A stretch of DNA of 64,000 nt, taken from Neorhizobium galegae. Its GTDB lineage: Bacteria > Pseudomonadota > Alphaproteobacteria > Rhizobiales > Rhizobiaceae. A program made the translations under genes and the position numbers. The stretch lies in the NCBI RefSeq assembly GCF_021391675.1, contig NZ_CP090095.1, positions 4,191,001-4,255,000 on the forward strand, written 5' to 3'. Of the stretch, positions 17,567-28,432 are shown piece after piece (position 1 is the stretch's first letter; the number at the start of each line of letters is the position of its first letter). Under the pieces are notes generated by a model. That model saw nothing but the letters and a program-made list of their open reading frames with translations. It was not told where the DNA came from and did not search any database.

Positions 17567-20446
17567 CTATTCCGCAGCCTCCAGCTTCCCCGTAATCCGT
17601 CGAGACCGCCGCGACAGTTCGTCATAGTCGCTCTGCCACTCGGTCGGGCCGTTGGAGGGAGACACCTGCACCGCCGTCACCTTGTATTCCGGGCAGTTGG
17701 TCGCCCAGTCGGAGAAGTCGGTGGTGATGACATTCGCTTGCGTGTTCGGATGATGGAAGGTCGTGTAGACCACGCCCGGCGCCACCCGATCGGTGATCAG
17801 CGCCCGCAGCGTCGTATCGCCCGAACGGCTGGCGAGCTTGATCCAGTCGCCTTCCTTGATGCCGCGCTGTTCGGCATCGTGCGGATGGATCTCCAGCCGG
17901 TCTTCCGCATGCCAGGTGACGTTCTCGGTCCGCCGCGTCTGGGCACCGACATTGTACTGGGACAGGATGCGGCCGGTGGTGAGCAGCAGCGGAAAGCGCG
18001 GACCGGTGCGCTCGTCGGTCGCCACATATTCGGTGCGGATGAACTTGCCCTTGCCGCGCACGAAACCGTCGGTATGCATGATCGGCGAACCGACCGGATG
18101 CGCCTCGTTACACGGCCACTGAACCGAGCCCATCTTGTCGAGATAGTCGTAGGAAACCAGCGCGAAGCTCGGCGTGCTGACGGCGATCTCGTCCATGATC
18201 TGCGATGGATGGGTATAGTTCCAGGCAAGCCCCATAGCCTGCGCCAGCTTCTGGGTGACTTCCCAGTCGCCATAACCGTTCTTCGGGCTCATCACCTTGC
18301 GCACGCGGTTGATGCGGCGTTCCGCGTTGGTGAACGTGCCGTCTTTTTCGAGGAAGGTCGAACCCGGCAGGAAGACATGCGCGTAATTGGCGGTCTCGTT
18401 CAAAAAGAGGTCGTGAACGACGACACATTCCATCGCGGCAAGACCGGCCGAGACATGCTTGGTGTCCGGGTCGGACTGGAGGATATCCTCGCCCTGGATG
18501 TAGATGCCCTTGAACGTGCCTTCGACGGCCGCATCCAGCATGTTCGGGATGCGCAGGCCCGGCTCGTTGTTGAGCGTCACACCCCAGAGCTTTTCGAAAA
18601 TGTCGCGGGTGGCATCGTCGGAAATGTGGCGATAGCCCGGCAGTTCGTGCGGGAACGAACCCATGTCGCAGGCGCCTTGGACATTGTTCTGGCCGCGCAG
18701 CGGATTGACGCCGACACCCGGGCGACCGAGATTGCCGGTGACCATGGCAAGGTTGGCAATCGCCATGACGGTCGTCGAACCCTGGCTGTGCTCGGTGACG
18801 CCGAGGCCGTAATAGATCGCGCCATTGCCGCCCTTGGCGTAAAGCCGGGCCGCGCCGCGAACGAGATCCGCCGGCACGCCGGTATATTTCTCGGTCGCCT
18901 CCGGGCTGTGTGCGTCTTCCGAAACGAAACCGGCCCAGTCCTCGAACTCGGACCAGTCGCAACGCTCGCGGATGAACTTTTCGTCGAACAGGCCTTCCGT
19001 GACGATGACATGGGCGAGTGCGGTCAGCACGGCCACGTTGGTGCCGGGCTGCAGCGGCAGATGATAGTCCGCCTCCACATGCGGCGTGCGGACGAGATCG
19101 ATGCGGCGCGGATCGATGACGATCAGCTTGGCGCCTTGGCGCAGCCGCTTCTTGAGGCGCGAGCCGAACACCGGATGGCCATCGGTCGGGTTGGCGCCGA
19201 TGACGATGACGACGTCGGTATGTTCGACCGAATCGAAGTTCTGCGTGCCGGCAGACGTGCCGAAGGCCTGGCCAAGGCCGTAACCGGTCGGCGAATGGCA
19301 GACGCGGGCGCAGGTATCGACATTGTTGTTGCCGAAACCGGCGCGGATCAGCTTCTGGACGAGGAAGGTCTCCTCGTTGGTGCAGCGCGACGAGGTGATG
19401 CCGCCGATCGAATCCCGACCGTACTGGTACTGGATGCGTCGAAACTCGGAAGCCACGTGCGAAAAGGCCTCGTCCCAGGTCACTTCCCGCCAAGGATCGG
19501 AGATCTTCTCGCGGATCATCGGGTTGAGGATGCGATCCTTGTGGGTCGCATAACCGTAAGCGAAGCGGCCCTTGACGCAGGAATGGCCACGGTTCGCCTG
19601 GCCGTCCTTCCACGGCACCATGCGCACGAGTTCCTCGCCGCGCATTTCCGCCTTGAAGGAGCAGCCGACACCGCAATAGGCGCAGGTCGTCACTTCCGAA
19701 TGTTCCGGCTGGCCGATGGCGATGACCGACTTTTCGGTGAGCGTCGCCGTCGGGCAAGCCTGCACGCAGGCGCCGCAGGATACGCATTCGGAATCGAGGA
19801 AAAGCTCGTGGGCACCGGGCGAGACCCGGCTGCCGAAGCCACGGCCCTCGATCGTCAGCGCGAACGTGCCCTGCACTTCCTCGCAGGCGCGAACGCAACG
19901 GGAGCAGACGATGCATTTCGACGGATCATAGGTGAAGTAGGGGTTCGACTCGTCCTTCGGCATCCACTTGGCGTTGATTGCGCCATCGTTGCGAGCCTTG
20001 ACGTGGTTGTCGCCCTCATAGCCGTAACGCACGTCGCGAAGGCCCACGGCACCCGCCATGTCCTGCAATTCGCAGTCCCCGTTGGCGGCGCAGGTGAGAC
20101 AGTCGAGCGGATGGTCGGAGATATAGAGTTCCATCACGCCGCGGCGGATGTCCTTCAGCCGCCCGGTCTGGGTGTGGACGACCATGCCCGGCATGACCGG
20201 CGTGGTGCACGAGGCCGGCGTTCCGTTGCGGCCTTCGATCTCCACGAGACAGAGGCGGCAGGACCCGAAGGCGTCGACCATGTCGGTGGCGCAGAGTTTC
20301 GGAACCTTGATACCGGCTTCCATCGAAGCGCGCATGATCGACGTGCCTTCCGGCACGGTAATGGCGCGACCGTCGATGGTGAGGGTCACCTGAGCTTCGG
20401 AGCGCGAGGCCGGTGTGCCGTAGTCGACTTCATGAACGAGGGACAT
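17567..20446 (-). CDS. fdsA: NAD-dependent formate dehydrogenase alpha subunit (Mo-bisMGD)
   Basis: Catalytic subunit, 959 residues, oxidising formate to CO2 in the cytoplasm. N-terminal NuoG-like part: [2Fe-2S] ligands C52, C63, C66, C80; His/Cys cluster H112, C116, C119, C125; [4Fe-4S] ligands C178, C181, C184, C188 and C221, C224, C227, C231. The FdhF-like part has C255, C258, C262, C290, then the Mo ligand C383 followed by H384 (RVCHSPTG). The position is cysteine, not selenocysteine. A molydopterin dinucleotide-binding domain closes the chain. The ATG at 20446 (MSLVHEV) has AAGGAG upstream. The flanking spacers on both sides carry RIME-like repeats. Confidence 0.96.
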   Translation of the reverse strand: MSLVHEVDYGTPASRSEAQVTLTIDGRAITVPEGTSIMRASMEAGIKVPKLCATDMVDAFGSCRLCLVEIEGRNGTPASCTTPVMPGMVVHTQTGRLKDIRRGVMELYISDHPLDCLTCAANGDCELQDMAGAVGLRDVRYGYEGDNHVKARNDGAINAKWMPKDESNPYFTYDPSKCIVCSRCVRACEEVQGTFALTIEGRGFGSRVSPGAHELFLDSECVSCGACVQACPTATLTEKSVIAIGQPEHSEVTTCAYCGVGCSFKAEMRGEELVRMVPWKDGQANRGHSCVKGRFAYGYATHKDRILNPMIREKISDPWREVTWDEAFSHVASEFRRIQYQYGRDSIGGITSSRCTNEETFLVQKLIRAGFGNNNVDTCARVCHSPTGYGLGQAFGTSAGTQNFDSVEHTDVVIVIGANPTDGHPVFGSRLKKRLRQGAKLIVIDPRRIDLVRTPHVEADYHLPLQPGTNVAVLTALAHVIVTEGLFDEKFIRERCDWSEFEDWAGFVSEDAHSPEATEKYTGVPADLVRGAARLYAKGGNGAIYYGLGVTEHSQGSTTVMAIANLAMVTGNLGRPGVGVNPLRGQNNVQGACDMGSFPHELPGYRHISDDATRDIFEKLWGVTLNNEPGLRIPNMLDAAVEGTFKGIYIQGEDILQSDPDTKHVSAGLAAMECVVVHDLFLNETANYAHVFLPGSTFLEKDGTFTNAERRINRVRKVMSPKNGYGDWEVTQKLAQAMGLAWNYTHPSQIMDEIAVSTPSFALVSYDYLDKMGSVQWPCNEAHPVGSPIMHTDGFVRGKGKFIRTEYVATDERTGPRFPLLLTTGRILSQYNVGAQTRRTENVTWHAEDRLEIHPHDAEQRGIKEGDWIKLASRSGDTTLRALITDRVAPGVVYTTFHHPNTQANVITTDFSDWATNCPEYKVTAVQVSPSNGPTEWQSDYDELSRRSRRITGKLEAAE

Positions 20447-20490
20447 TGTGTGTCTCCTTGCTGGAAAAAGTAAACGCGGGAGCAAGATCG

Positions 20491-20662
20491 CCCCCCTCTG
20501 GCCTGCCGGCCATCTCCCCCACAGGTGGGGAGATTACAAGCGGCATGGCCGTCGCTTCAGAAGGACCGAAGCGGAGGATGAGACGTGGAACGGAAAGCGG
20601 TGAGCGCGCGCCCAGCCGATCTCCCCACCCGTGGGGGAGATGGCCGGCAGGCCAGAGGGGGG
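20491..20662. repeat. Inverted pair of RIME-like palindromic elements, fdsB-fdsA spacer
   Basis: Two 44-bp copies, 20491-20534 and 20619-20662, are inverted copies with one mismatch. They are homologous to the 17343-17545 pair, but the inner palindrome is GGCCTGCCGGCC instead of GCCCTGCCGGGC and the outer is CTCCCC...GGGGAG with CACAGGTG, so base pairing is kept by paired changes. Confidence 0.88.
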
Positions 20663-20695
20663 CGGCTTGCGCCGAAGCAAAGATAGGGGCGTCCA

Positions 20696-22252
20696 TCACT
20701 CAGCCGCCTCCACCATTGGTGCCGGAGAAAAATCCTCCGGGAAATGGTTCATCGCGCTCATGACGGGATAGGGCGTAAACCCGCCGAGCGCGCAGAGCGA
20801 ACCGAACTTCATCGTGTTGCACAGGTCTGCCAGCAGCGCCTTGTTCTTCTCCGGCTCGATCCCTTGAGCGATCTTGTCGGCCGTTTCGACGCCGCGCGTC
20901 GAGCCGATCCGGCAGGGCGTGCACTTGCCGCAGCTTTCGATGGCGCAGAATTCCATCGCGAACCGCGCCTGCTTCAGCATGTCGGCACTATCGTCGAACA
21001 CGGTGATGCCGGCATGGCCGATCAGCCCGTCCCGGGCTGCGAAGGCTTCGTAGTCGAACGGCGTATCGAACAGCGCCCGCGGGAAATAGGCGCCGAGCGG
21101 CCCACCCACCTGCACTGCCTTGACCGGCCGCCCGGTCGCCGTGCCGCCGCCGATATGATCGACGATCTCGCCGAGCGACAGGCCGAAGGCCGTCTCGTAG
21201 AGGCCGCCGTATTTGACATTGCCGGCGATCTGGATCGGGATCGTGCCGCGCGAACGGCCCATGCCGAAATCGCGGTAGAAGGCGGCGCCGCGATCCATGA
21301 TAACCGGCACGGAAGCGAGCGAAATGACGTTGTTGACCACGGTCGGACGGCCAAGGAAGCCCTGCAGCGCCGGCAGCGGCGGCTTGGCGCGCACGATGCC
21401 GCGCTTGCCTTCCAGCGAATTCAGCAGCGAAGTCTCCTCGCCGCAGACATAGGCGCCGGCGCCGGAGCGGATCTCCATGTCGAAGGCATGCACCGAGCCC
21501 ATCACCGACGGGCCGAGAATGCCGGCGGCACGGGCGATCTCGACGGCTTGGCGCATCGTCGCGATCGCATGCGGATATTCCGAGCGGGTATAGACATAAC
21601 CCTTGGTGGCGCCCGTCGCGATGCCGGCGATGATCATGCCTTCGATCAGGACGAAGGGATCGCCCTCCATGATCATCCGGTCCGCGAACGTGGCGCTGTC
21701 GCCCTCATCCGCATTGCAGACGATGTATTTCTGCGGCCCCGCCGCATCCATCACCGTCTTCCACTTGATGCCGGTCGGGAAGCCGGCGCCGCCGCGACCG
21801 CGAAGGCCGCTATCGGTCACCTGGGCGACGATCTCGGCCTGCGTCATGGCGATCGCGTTTTCAAGACCCTTGAGGCCCTGATACTGGCGATAGTCATCCA
21901 GCGAAAGCGGATCGGTGACGCCGCAACGGGAGAATGTCAGGCGCGTCTGCTGCCGTAGGAATGGGATATCGTGGGTGGGGCCGAGATGCAGAGCATGCTC
22001 TCCACCCTCCAGAAAGCCTGCATCGAACAGGCCCTTAACGTCTCCAGCCTTGACCGGCCCGTAGGCGATACGCTCATGCTCCGTGCGCACCTCGACCAGC
22101 GGCTCCAGCCAGAACATGCCGCGCGAGCCGTTGCGCACGATCTGGGCATCGAGCCCGCGGGACGCAATCTCCTCGGCAATCGCTTTCGCCACCTTCTCGG
22201 CGCCGAGCGCCAATGCAGCAGCATCACGCGGAACGAAAATCGTCACCGTCAT
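20696..22252 (-). CDS. fdsB: NAD-dependent formate dehydrogenase beta subunit (NuoF-like)
   Basis: FMN- and NAD-binding subunit of 518 residues that passes electrons from FdsA to NAD+. The N-terminal 100 residues form a thioredoxin-like domain lacking cluster cysteines. The flavin/NAD region shows GLRGRGGAGFPTG and NADEGDSATFADR; GAGAYVCGEETSLLNSLEG follows. The [4Fe-4S] site is ESCGKCTPCR plus a distal Cys (FGSLC). The start overlaps the fdsG stop (ATGA). A spacer with RIME elements separates it from fdsA. Confidence 0.96.
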   Translation of the reverse strand: MTVTIFVPRDAAALALGAEKVAKAIAEEIASRGLDAQIVRNGSRGMFWLEPLVEVRTEHERIAYGPVKAGDVKGLFDAGFLEGGEHALHLGPTHDIPFLRQQTRLTFSRCGVTDPLSLDDYRQYQGLKGLENAIAMTQAEIVAQVTDSGLRGRGGAGFPTGIKWKTVMDAAGPQKYIVCNADEGDSATFADRMIMEGDPFVLIEGMIIAGIATGATKGYVYTRSEYPHAIATMRQAVEIARAAGILGPSVMGSVHAFDMEIRSGAGAYVCGEETSLLNSLEGKRGIVRAKPPLPALQGFLGRPTVVNNVISLASVPVIMDRGAAFYRDFGMGRSRGTIPIQIAGNVKYGGLYETAFGLSLGEIVDHIGGGTATGRPVKAVQVGGPLGAYFPRALFDTPFDYEAFAARDGLIGHAGITVFDDSADMLKQARFAMEFCAIESCGKCTPCRIGSTRGVETADKIAQGIEPEKNKALLADLCNTMKFGSLCALGGFTPYPVMSAMNHFPEDFSPAPMVEAAE

Positions 22253-22728
22253 CGGCTTAGCCCCGCAACGATGTCGCCAAGACAGTGCTCGTCGACACGG
22301 CCATAGACCTCGCCGTCGAGCATCGCGGCGGGCGCGCAGGCGCAGAGCCCCAGACAGTAGACGGCTTCCAGCGTCACCGAACCATCGAGCGTCGTCTGGT
22401 GGAAGTCGATCCCGAGAAGCTGCCGGGCGCGGTCCGCAATGCGGTCGCTGCCCATCGACTGGCAGGCTTCGGCGCGACAGAGTTTCAGCACATGCCGGCC
22501 GGCAGGGTGGTCGCGGAATTCGTGATAGAAGGTGACGACGCCATGCACCTCGGCGCGCGACAGATTGAGCTCGCTGGCAATGACCGGCTTAACCTCCTCC
22601 GGCACATAACCGAACTCCGCCTGGATCGCATGCAGGATCGGCAGCATCGGGCCTTCCAGATGCTTCAGATCCCTGATGATCTGAAGCGACCGCTCGGTGA
22701 ATTCACCGGCGGAAATTCGCATATTCAT
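22249..22728 (-). CDS. fdsG: NAD-dependent formate dehydrogenase gamma subunit (NuoE-like)
   Basis: Thioredoxin-fold [2Fe-2S] protein of 159 residues, homologous to NuoE. Ligands are C84, C89, C125 and C129 (LCRAEAC, CLGLC). VHGVVTFYHEF is the NuoE-type core. First structural gene of the operon; its start follows GGGAGG. A 179-bp gap separates it from the lysR gene on the same strand and should hold the operon promoter. Confidence 0.95.
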   Translation of the reverse strand: MNMRISAGEFTERSLQIIRDLKHLEGPMLPILHAIQAEFGYVPEEVKPVIASELNLSRAEVHGVVTFYHEFRDHPAGRHVLKLCRAEACQSMGSDRIADRARQLLGIDFHQTTLDGSVTLEAVYCLGLCACAPAAMLDGEVYGRVDEHCLGDIVAGLSR

Positions 22729-22864
22729 AGTCTATAGCCTCCCAGCTGATCCGTTCCCGCGTCGCGGCGTCGGCGCCACATGCACATGCGGATCAGAAAG
22801 CCGACGAAGTTGTCCGACAGTCGTACTTCGCCTACTGGGGATGGAATGTCGCAACCGATGCCGC

Positions 22865-22888
22865 AACCGTCAATAAGGGAGATCGGTT
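22865..22888 (-). promoter_or_regulatory. Candidate LysR-type operator upstream of fdsG
   Basis: AACCG (22865-22869) and CGGTT (22884-22888) form an interrupted dyad in the lysR-fdsG gap, about 140 bp before fdsG. A related half site (CAACCGATGCCGCAACCG) lies alongside at about 22852-22869. The placement suits a LysR regulator; no binding consensus was available to confirm it. Confidence 0.35.
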
Positions 22889-22907
22889 ACGCGATAGAAA
22901 AAAGCTA

Positions 22908-23801
22908 TCAAGCCATGGCCGCAGGAGTGAGGCTGCGAGCCTCGTGAAGCAGGGCCGACACCAGCGGCGTAAACGGCTCGCGGTGTGTCGCAACCAGTCC
23001 GACGATATGCGTGGCTTCCGGATCGACGATCGGGATCGTCCTGATTTCTTTTGCAAACCCGAATGATCGCGCCACGTTGCGTGGCATAATGCTCGCCCAG
23101 CGCCCGGTCCCCACATGCGAGAGAAGCACCACCATGGAGTTCGATTCGAGCATTGGCTTCACCGTCACCCCCGCTTCCGCGAGGTGCTGGTTGATGATCC
23201 GGCGGTTCTGCATGTCCGGCGTCAATAGACAGAGCCTAAGATCAGCCATCTCCTTCCAGGTGACGCTTTCCCGGTCGGCATAGGGCGCCCCTTCGGCCGT
23301 TACCAGATTGTAGCGCTCCGCATAGAGCGGCACGCTCGTCACACGCCCCAGCGGCTCGTTGTCGAGATAGGTAATGCCCGCGTCGATCTCGAAATTGTCG
23401 AGCTGCGAAAGCACCTGCAGGGAATTGCGCGAGACGACGGAAAAGGTGACCTCCGGGTGCTTGGCCTGGAAGGGTTCCGTCAGTCTGGGGATCATCGCCA
23501 GCGCCGTCGGGATCGACGCCAGTCGGATATGGCCGACAAGGCCCTTGCGGGCGGCGCGCATTTCCTCGCGCATGGTGCGCGCGTCGCCGACAATGCGTTT
23601 TGCCCATTCGAGCACACGCTGACCCTCCGGCGTCAGGCCCTGATAGCGCGAGCCGCGCACCACCAGCTGCACGCCGAGGCTCTCCTCAAGCTGGCGGATC
23701 GCGGCCGAAAGCGAGGGCTGCGAGATGCCGCACTCCTCCGCCGCCCGGCCGAAATGGCTCTCGCGCGCCAGGGCAATGAAAAATTCCAGCTTGTCGATCA
23801 T
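22908..23801 (-). CDS. LysR-family transcriptional regulator, probable regulator of the fds operon
   Basis: 297 residues. The N-terminal winged HTH (about 1-60: FFIALARESHFGRAAEECG, then SQPSLSAAIRQLEE) is followed by a periplasmic-binding-protein-like effector domain. The ATG at 23801 follows GGAGGAA. It lies immediately upstream of fdsGBA in the same orientation, an arrangement known for formate dehydrogenase regulators; formate or a related carboxylate as effector is inference. Confidence 0.9.
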   Translation of the reverse strand: MIDKLEFFIALARESHFGRAAEECGISQPSLSAAIRQLEESLGVQLVVRGSRYQGLTPEGQRVLEWAKRIVGDARTMREEMRAARKGLVGHIRLASIPTALAMIPRLTEPFQAKHPEVTFSVVSRNSLQVLSQLDNFEIDAGITYLDNEPLGRVTSVPLYAERYNLVTAEGAPYADRESVTWKEMADLRLCLLTPDMQNRRIINQHLAEAGVTVKPMLESNSMVVLLSHVGTGRWASIMPRNVARSFGFAKEIRTIPIVDPEATHIVGLVATHREPFTPLVSALLHEARSLTPAAMA

Positions 23802-23906
23802 CGCGTTCCTCCGCCGACAAGGGCTAACAAGATGGCGCGGCACATACAAGCCGGCATCCGGTCACAACGATCGCCGCCGCTGAGAGCCGATATCACCCAC
23901 GCCCAA

Positions 23907-23932
23907 AGAAAAAGGCGGCCTTTCGGACCGCC
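23907..23932 (-). terminator. Rho-independent terminator of the atpHAGDC operon
   Basis: On the minus strand, GGCGGTCC-GAAA-GGCCGCC (23932-23914, with a GNRA-type loop) is followed by TTTTTCTTT, about 30 bp after the atpC stop. Confidence 0.92.
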
Positions 23933-23960
23933 TCGATCTTTCGCAGAGAATTTTGAAGTA

Positions 23961-24368
23961 TCAGGCCGGGACGACCACACCGTTAAGGTGGGTCAATTCC
24001 GCCAGGAACTGCTCGAGCTTCGTTTTGTGCTCGTCGTTCTGCGCGTGGTTGATTTCGGCCTGCGTCGTCTCGATCCGCTTCTGCAGCGTCGCGTGGGTCA
24101 GCTCGCTCGCCGGAACCGCGGATTCGGCAAGCAGCGTGCAGCCGGTCGGCAGGATGTCGGCGAAGCCGCCGAAAACCACGTATTTGTTGACCTGGCCGGA
24201 AGCGAGCTTCACCGAAACCACACCCGGCTTGATGGTCGTCATCGTCGGCGCGTGATTGGCAAGCACCGTCATTTCGCCAAGCGTCGCCGGGATCACCACT
24301 TCGGTGACCTTTTCCGAGACGAGCAGGCGCTCGGGCGAAACCAGTTCAAAGTTGAAAGCCTCGGCCAT
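23961..24368 (-). CDS. atpC: F1Fo ATP synthase epsilon subunit
   Basis: 135 residues, central-stalk subunit that inhibits ATP hydrolysis. The N-terminal beta-sandwich (FELVSPERLL, GEMTVLANHAPTMT) is clear and is followed by the helical hairpin. Last gene of the F1 operon; separated from atpD by an unusually long 171-bp structured spacer. The operon terminator lies directly downstream. Confidence 0.96.
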   Translation of the reverse strand: MAEAFNFELVSPERLLVSEKVTEVVIPATLGEMTVLANHAPTMTTIKPGVVSVKLASGQVNKYVVFGGFADILPTGCTLLAESAVPASELTHATLQKRIETTQAEINHAQNDEHKTKLEQFLAELTHLNGVVVPA

Positions 24369-24387
24369 GAAGGTCTACTTCCTCAAA

Positions 24388-24432
24388 GCAATTCCAGCAA
24401 AAGTGCAAAGCGGTTTTGCGTCCGGAATCGCG
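24388..24432. repeat. Rhizobial palindromic repeat in the atpD-atpC spacer
   Basis: GCAATTCC (24388-24395) and GGAATCGC (24424-24431) flank AAAGTGCAAAGCGGTTTTGC, a nearly palindromic layout seen repeatedly in rhizobial intergenic DNA. The same spacer has two further hairpins at 24478-24496 (CCCGC/GCGGG) and 24500-24526 (GGCGCG/CGCGCC). Confidence 0.6.
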
Positions 24433-24539
24433 AAAGACTAATTCATCGGGGCATCGAGGCAATTCTTTGCCGAGAAGCCCGCGTGTTTTATGCGGGAAAG
24501 GCGCGCCGGAGATAGTCCCGCGCGCCATCTCGTTCAGGA

Positions 24540-25988
<1,449 letters not shown>

Positions 25989-25993
25989 TTACC

Positions 25994-26872
25994 TCAGAGC
26001 GCTTCCGCGCCCGAAATGATTTCGATAAGTTCCTTGGTGATCTGTGCCTGGCGCTGACGGTTGTAGGAGAGCGTCAGCTTGTTGATCATGTCACCGGCAT
26101 TGCGCGTCGCGTTGTCCATCGCGGACATCTGCGCGCCATAGAAGGAAGCGTTGTTTTCGAGCAGAGCCCGGAAGATCTGGACTGCGACGTTCTTCGGCAG
26201 CAGGTCTTCGAGGATTTCCTCTTCGCTCGGCTCGTATTCGTAGAGCGCCGAGGAGGCATCCGCAGCCTGCGTCGCATCGAACTTGGCCGGGATGATCTGC
26301 GAGGCGGTCGCCACCTGCGAGATCACCGACTGGAAGCGTGCGTAGAACAGCGTCGCGATGTCGAATTCGCCGGCATTGTAGAGCGCGAGCACCTTGTGTG
26401 CCACCTCGTCGGCCTGGACGAAACCGAGCTGCTTGATTTCGCGGAACGTCACGTAGTCGACGATGTTGTCCTTGAACGTGCGGCGCAGGATGTCGTTGCC
26501 CTTGCGGCCGACGGTGATGATCTTCACCGTCTTGCCCTGGGCAAGCAGCTTCAATGCGTGATCGCGGGCGAGGCGGATGATCGAGGAGTTGAAGCCCCCG
26601 GCCAGACCGCGTTCGCCGGTCGCGACGATCAGCAGATGAACCTGGTCCTTGCCCGTGCCCGAAAGCAGCAGCGGCGCTTCCGCATTGCCGGCATTGGCGG
26701 CCGAAAGGCCGGCCAGCACCTTGGTCATGCGTTCCGCGTAAGGACGGGCGGCCTCGGCCGCCTCCTGGGCACGGCGCAGCTTCGCCGCGGCGACCATTTT
26801 CATCGCCTTGGTGATCTTCTGCGTCGCCTTGACGGAGGCGATCCGGTTTTTCAGATCCTTAAGTGAAGGCAT
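25994..26872 (-). CDS. atpG: F1Fo ATP synthase gamma subunit
   Basis: Rotor shaft of F1, 292 residues. The N-terminal helix ([18 protein letters not shown]) and the C-terminal helix ([17 protein letters not shown] [28 protein letters not shown]) form the expected coiled coil; [10 protein letters not shown] is in the Rossmann-like body. Gap to atpD is 23 bp. Confidence 0.98.
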   Translation of the reverse strand: MPSLKDLKNRIASVKATQKITKAMKMVAAAKLRRAQEAAEAARPYAERMTKVLAGLSAANAGNAEAPLLLSGTGKDQVHLLIVATGERGLAGGFNSSIIRLARDHALKLLAQGKTVKIITVGRKGNDILRRTFKDNIVDYVTFREIKQLGFVQADEVAHKVLALYNAGEFDIATLFYARFQSVISQVATASQIIPAKFDATQAADASSALYEYEPSEEEILEDLLPKNVAVQIFRALLENNASFYGAQMSAMDNATRNAGDMINKLTLSYNRQRQAQITKELIEIISGAEAL

Positions 26873-26902
26873 CCGTTATCGGTCCTCGAGCTTGATCTGT
26901 TC

Positions 26903-28432
26903 TCAGGCGAAAGACTTGGCGTAGCTGTCGAGAGCGGCCTTCAGCTTCGCGCGCGTGTCGTCGGAAAGCTGCTTCTCGGTGCGGATCGCATCGAGGATAG
27001 CCTTGCCTTCGGAACGCAGGTACGAGAGGAAGCCCTGCTCGAACTTGCCGACCTGGGCGACCGCGATCTTGTCGAGGTAGCCGTTGACGCCGGCGAAGAT
27101 CACAGCGACTTGCTCTTCCGTCTTCAGCGGCGCGAACTGCGGCTGCTTCAGGAGTTCCGTCAGGCGTGCGCCGCGGTTCAGGAGGCGCTGCGTCGAGGCG
27201 TCGAGGTCGGAGCCGAACTGGGCGAAGGCGGCCATTTCGCGATACTGGGCGAGTTCGCCCTTGATCGAGCCGGCAACCTGCTTCATCGCCTTGATCTGCG
27301 CGGCCGAGCCGACGCGGGAAACCGACAGACCGACGTTAACGGCCGGGCGGATACCCTGGTAGAACAGGTCGGTTTCAAGGAAGATCTGGCCGTCGGTGAT
27401 CGAGATCACGTTGGTCGGAATGAAGGCCGAAACGTCGTTACCCTGGGTTTCGATGACCGGCAGAGCCGTCAGCGAACCATTGCCACGCTCGTCGGAGAGC
27501 TTTGCAGCGCGCTCCAGAAGGCGGGAATGCAGGTAGAAGACGTCGCCCGGATAAGCTTCGCGGCCCGGCGGGCGGCGCAGCAGCAGCGACATCTGGCGGT
27601 AGGCGACAGCCTGCTTGGAAAGGTCGTCGTAGCCGATCAGGGCATGCATGCCGTTATCGCGGAAATATTCGCCCATCGCGCAGCCGGCGAACGGTGCGAG
27701 ATACTGCATCGGAGCCGGATCGGAAGCGGTCGCAGCAACGATGATCGAGTACGGCAGAGCGCCGCGCTCTTCGAGAACCTTCACGAACTGGGCAACCGTC
27801 GAGCGCTTCTGGCCGATAGCGACGTAGACGCAGAACAGCTTTTCCGAGTCCGGGCCGTTATCGTGGATGGCCTTCTGGTTGAGGATCGTGTCGAGAATGA
27901 TCGCGGTCTTGCCGGTCTGGCGGTCGCCGATGACCAACTCGCGCTGGCCGCGGCCAACCGGGATGAGCGCATCGATGGCCTTGAGGCCGGTCGACATCGG
28001 CTCATGAACCGACTTGCGCGGAATGATGCCCGGAGCCTTGACGTCGACGCGCGAACGGCGGGTCGCATTGATCGGGCCCTTGCCGTCGATCGGGTTGCCG
28101 AGCGCGTCAACGACGCGGCCGAGCAGTTCCGGACCGACCGGAACGTCGACGATGGCGCCGGTCCGCTTGACGATGTCGCCTTCCTTGATCGCACGGTCGG
28201 AACCGAAGATGACGACGCCGACATTGTCGGCTTCGAGGTTCAGCGCCATGCCACGGATGCCGCCCGGGAATTCGACCATCTCGCCGGCCTGGACATTGTC
28301 CAGACCGTAGACGCGGGCAATGCCGTCGCCGACGGACAGAACCTGTCCGACTTCGGAAACTTCAGCCTCCTGGCCGAAATTCTTGATCTGGTCTTTCAGA
28401 ATTGCGGAAATTTCCGCGGCGCGGATATCCAT
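26903..28432 (-). CDS. atpA: F1Fo ATP synthase alpha subunit
   Basis: Non-catalytic nucleotide-binding F1 subunit, 509 residues. Walker A GDRQTGKT at 169-176, the VGRGQREL stretch before it and the conserved [10 protein letters not shown] are visible. Its ATG shares a base with the atpH stop (28432), so translation is coupled. Confidence 0.98.
   Translation of the reverse strand: MDIRAAEISAILKDQIKNFGQEAEVSEVGQVLSVGDGIARVYGLDNVQAGEMVEFPGGIRGMALNLEADNVGVVIFGSDRAIKEGDIVKRTGAIVDVPVGPELLGRVVDALGNPIDGKGPINATRRSRVDVKAPGIIPRKSVHEPMSTGLKAIDALIPVGRGQRELVIGDRQTGKTAIILDTILNQKAIHDNGPDSEKLFCVYVAIGQKRSTVAQFVKVLEERGALPYSIIVAATASDPAPMQYLAPFAGCAMGEYFRDNGMHALIGYDDLSKQAVAYRQMSLLLRRPPGREAYPGDVFYLHSRLLERAAKLSDERGNGSLTALPVIETQGNDVSAFIPTNVISITDGQIFLETDLFYQGIRPAVNVGLSVSRVGSAAQIKAMKQVAGSIKGELAQYREMAAFAQFGSDLDASTQRLLNRGARLTELLKQPQFAPLKTEEQVAVIFAGVNGYLDKIAVAQVGKFEQGFLSYLRSEGKAILDAIRTEKQLSDDTRAKLKAALDSYAKSFA

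Noticed and set aside
19290..19310. Selenocysteine at the FdsA active site
   Set aside because: The codon before His384 is an ordinary cysteine codon, and no in-frame TGA is present.
17297..20473. 1058-codon plus-strand open frame opposite fdsA
   Set aside because: Antisense shadow of fdsA with biased composition and translation through the RIME repeats.
17343..20662. Repeats considered as a CRISPR-like array
   Set aside because: Copies are inverted pairs, internally palindromic and kilobases apart, with no regular spacers and no cas genes.
22891..22911. Hairpin GATAG...CTATC with a T run after lysR
   Set aside because: The T run lies in the loop, not after the stem, so it does not look like an intrinsic terminator.
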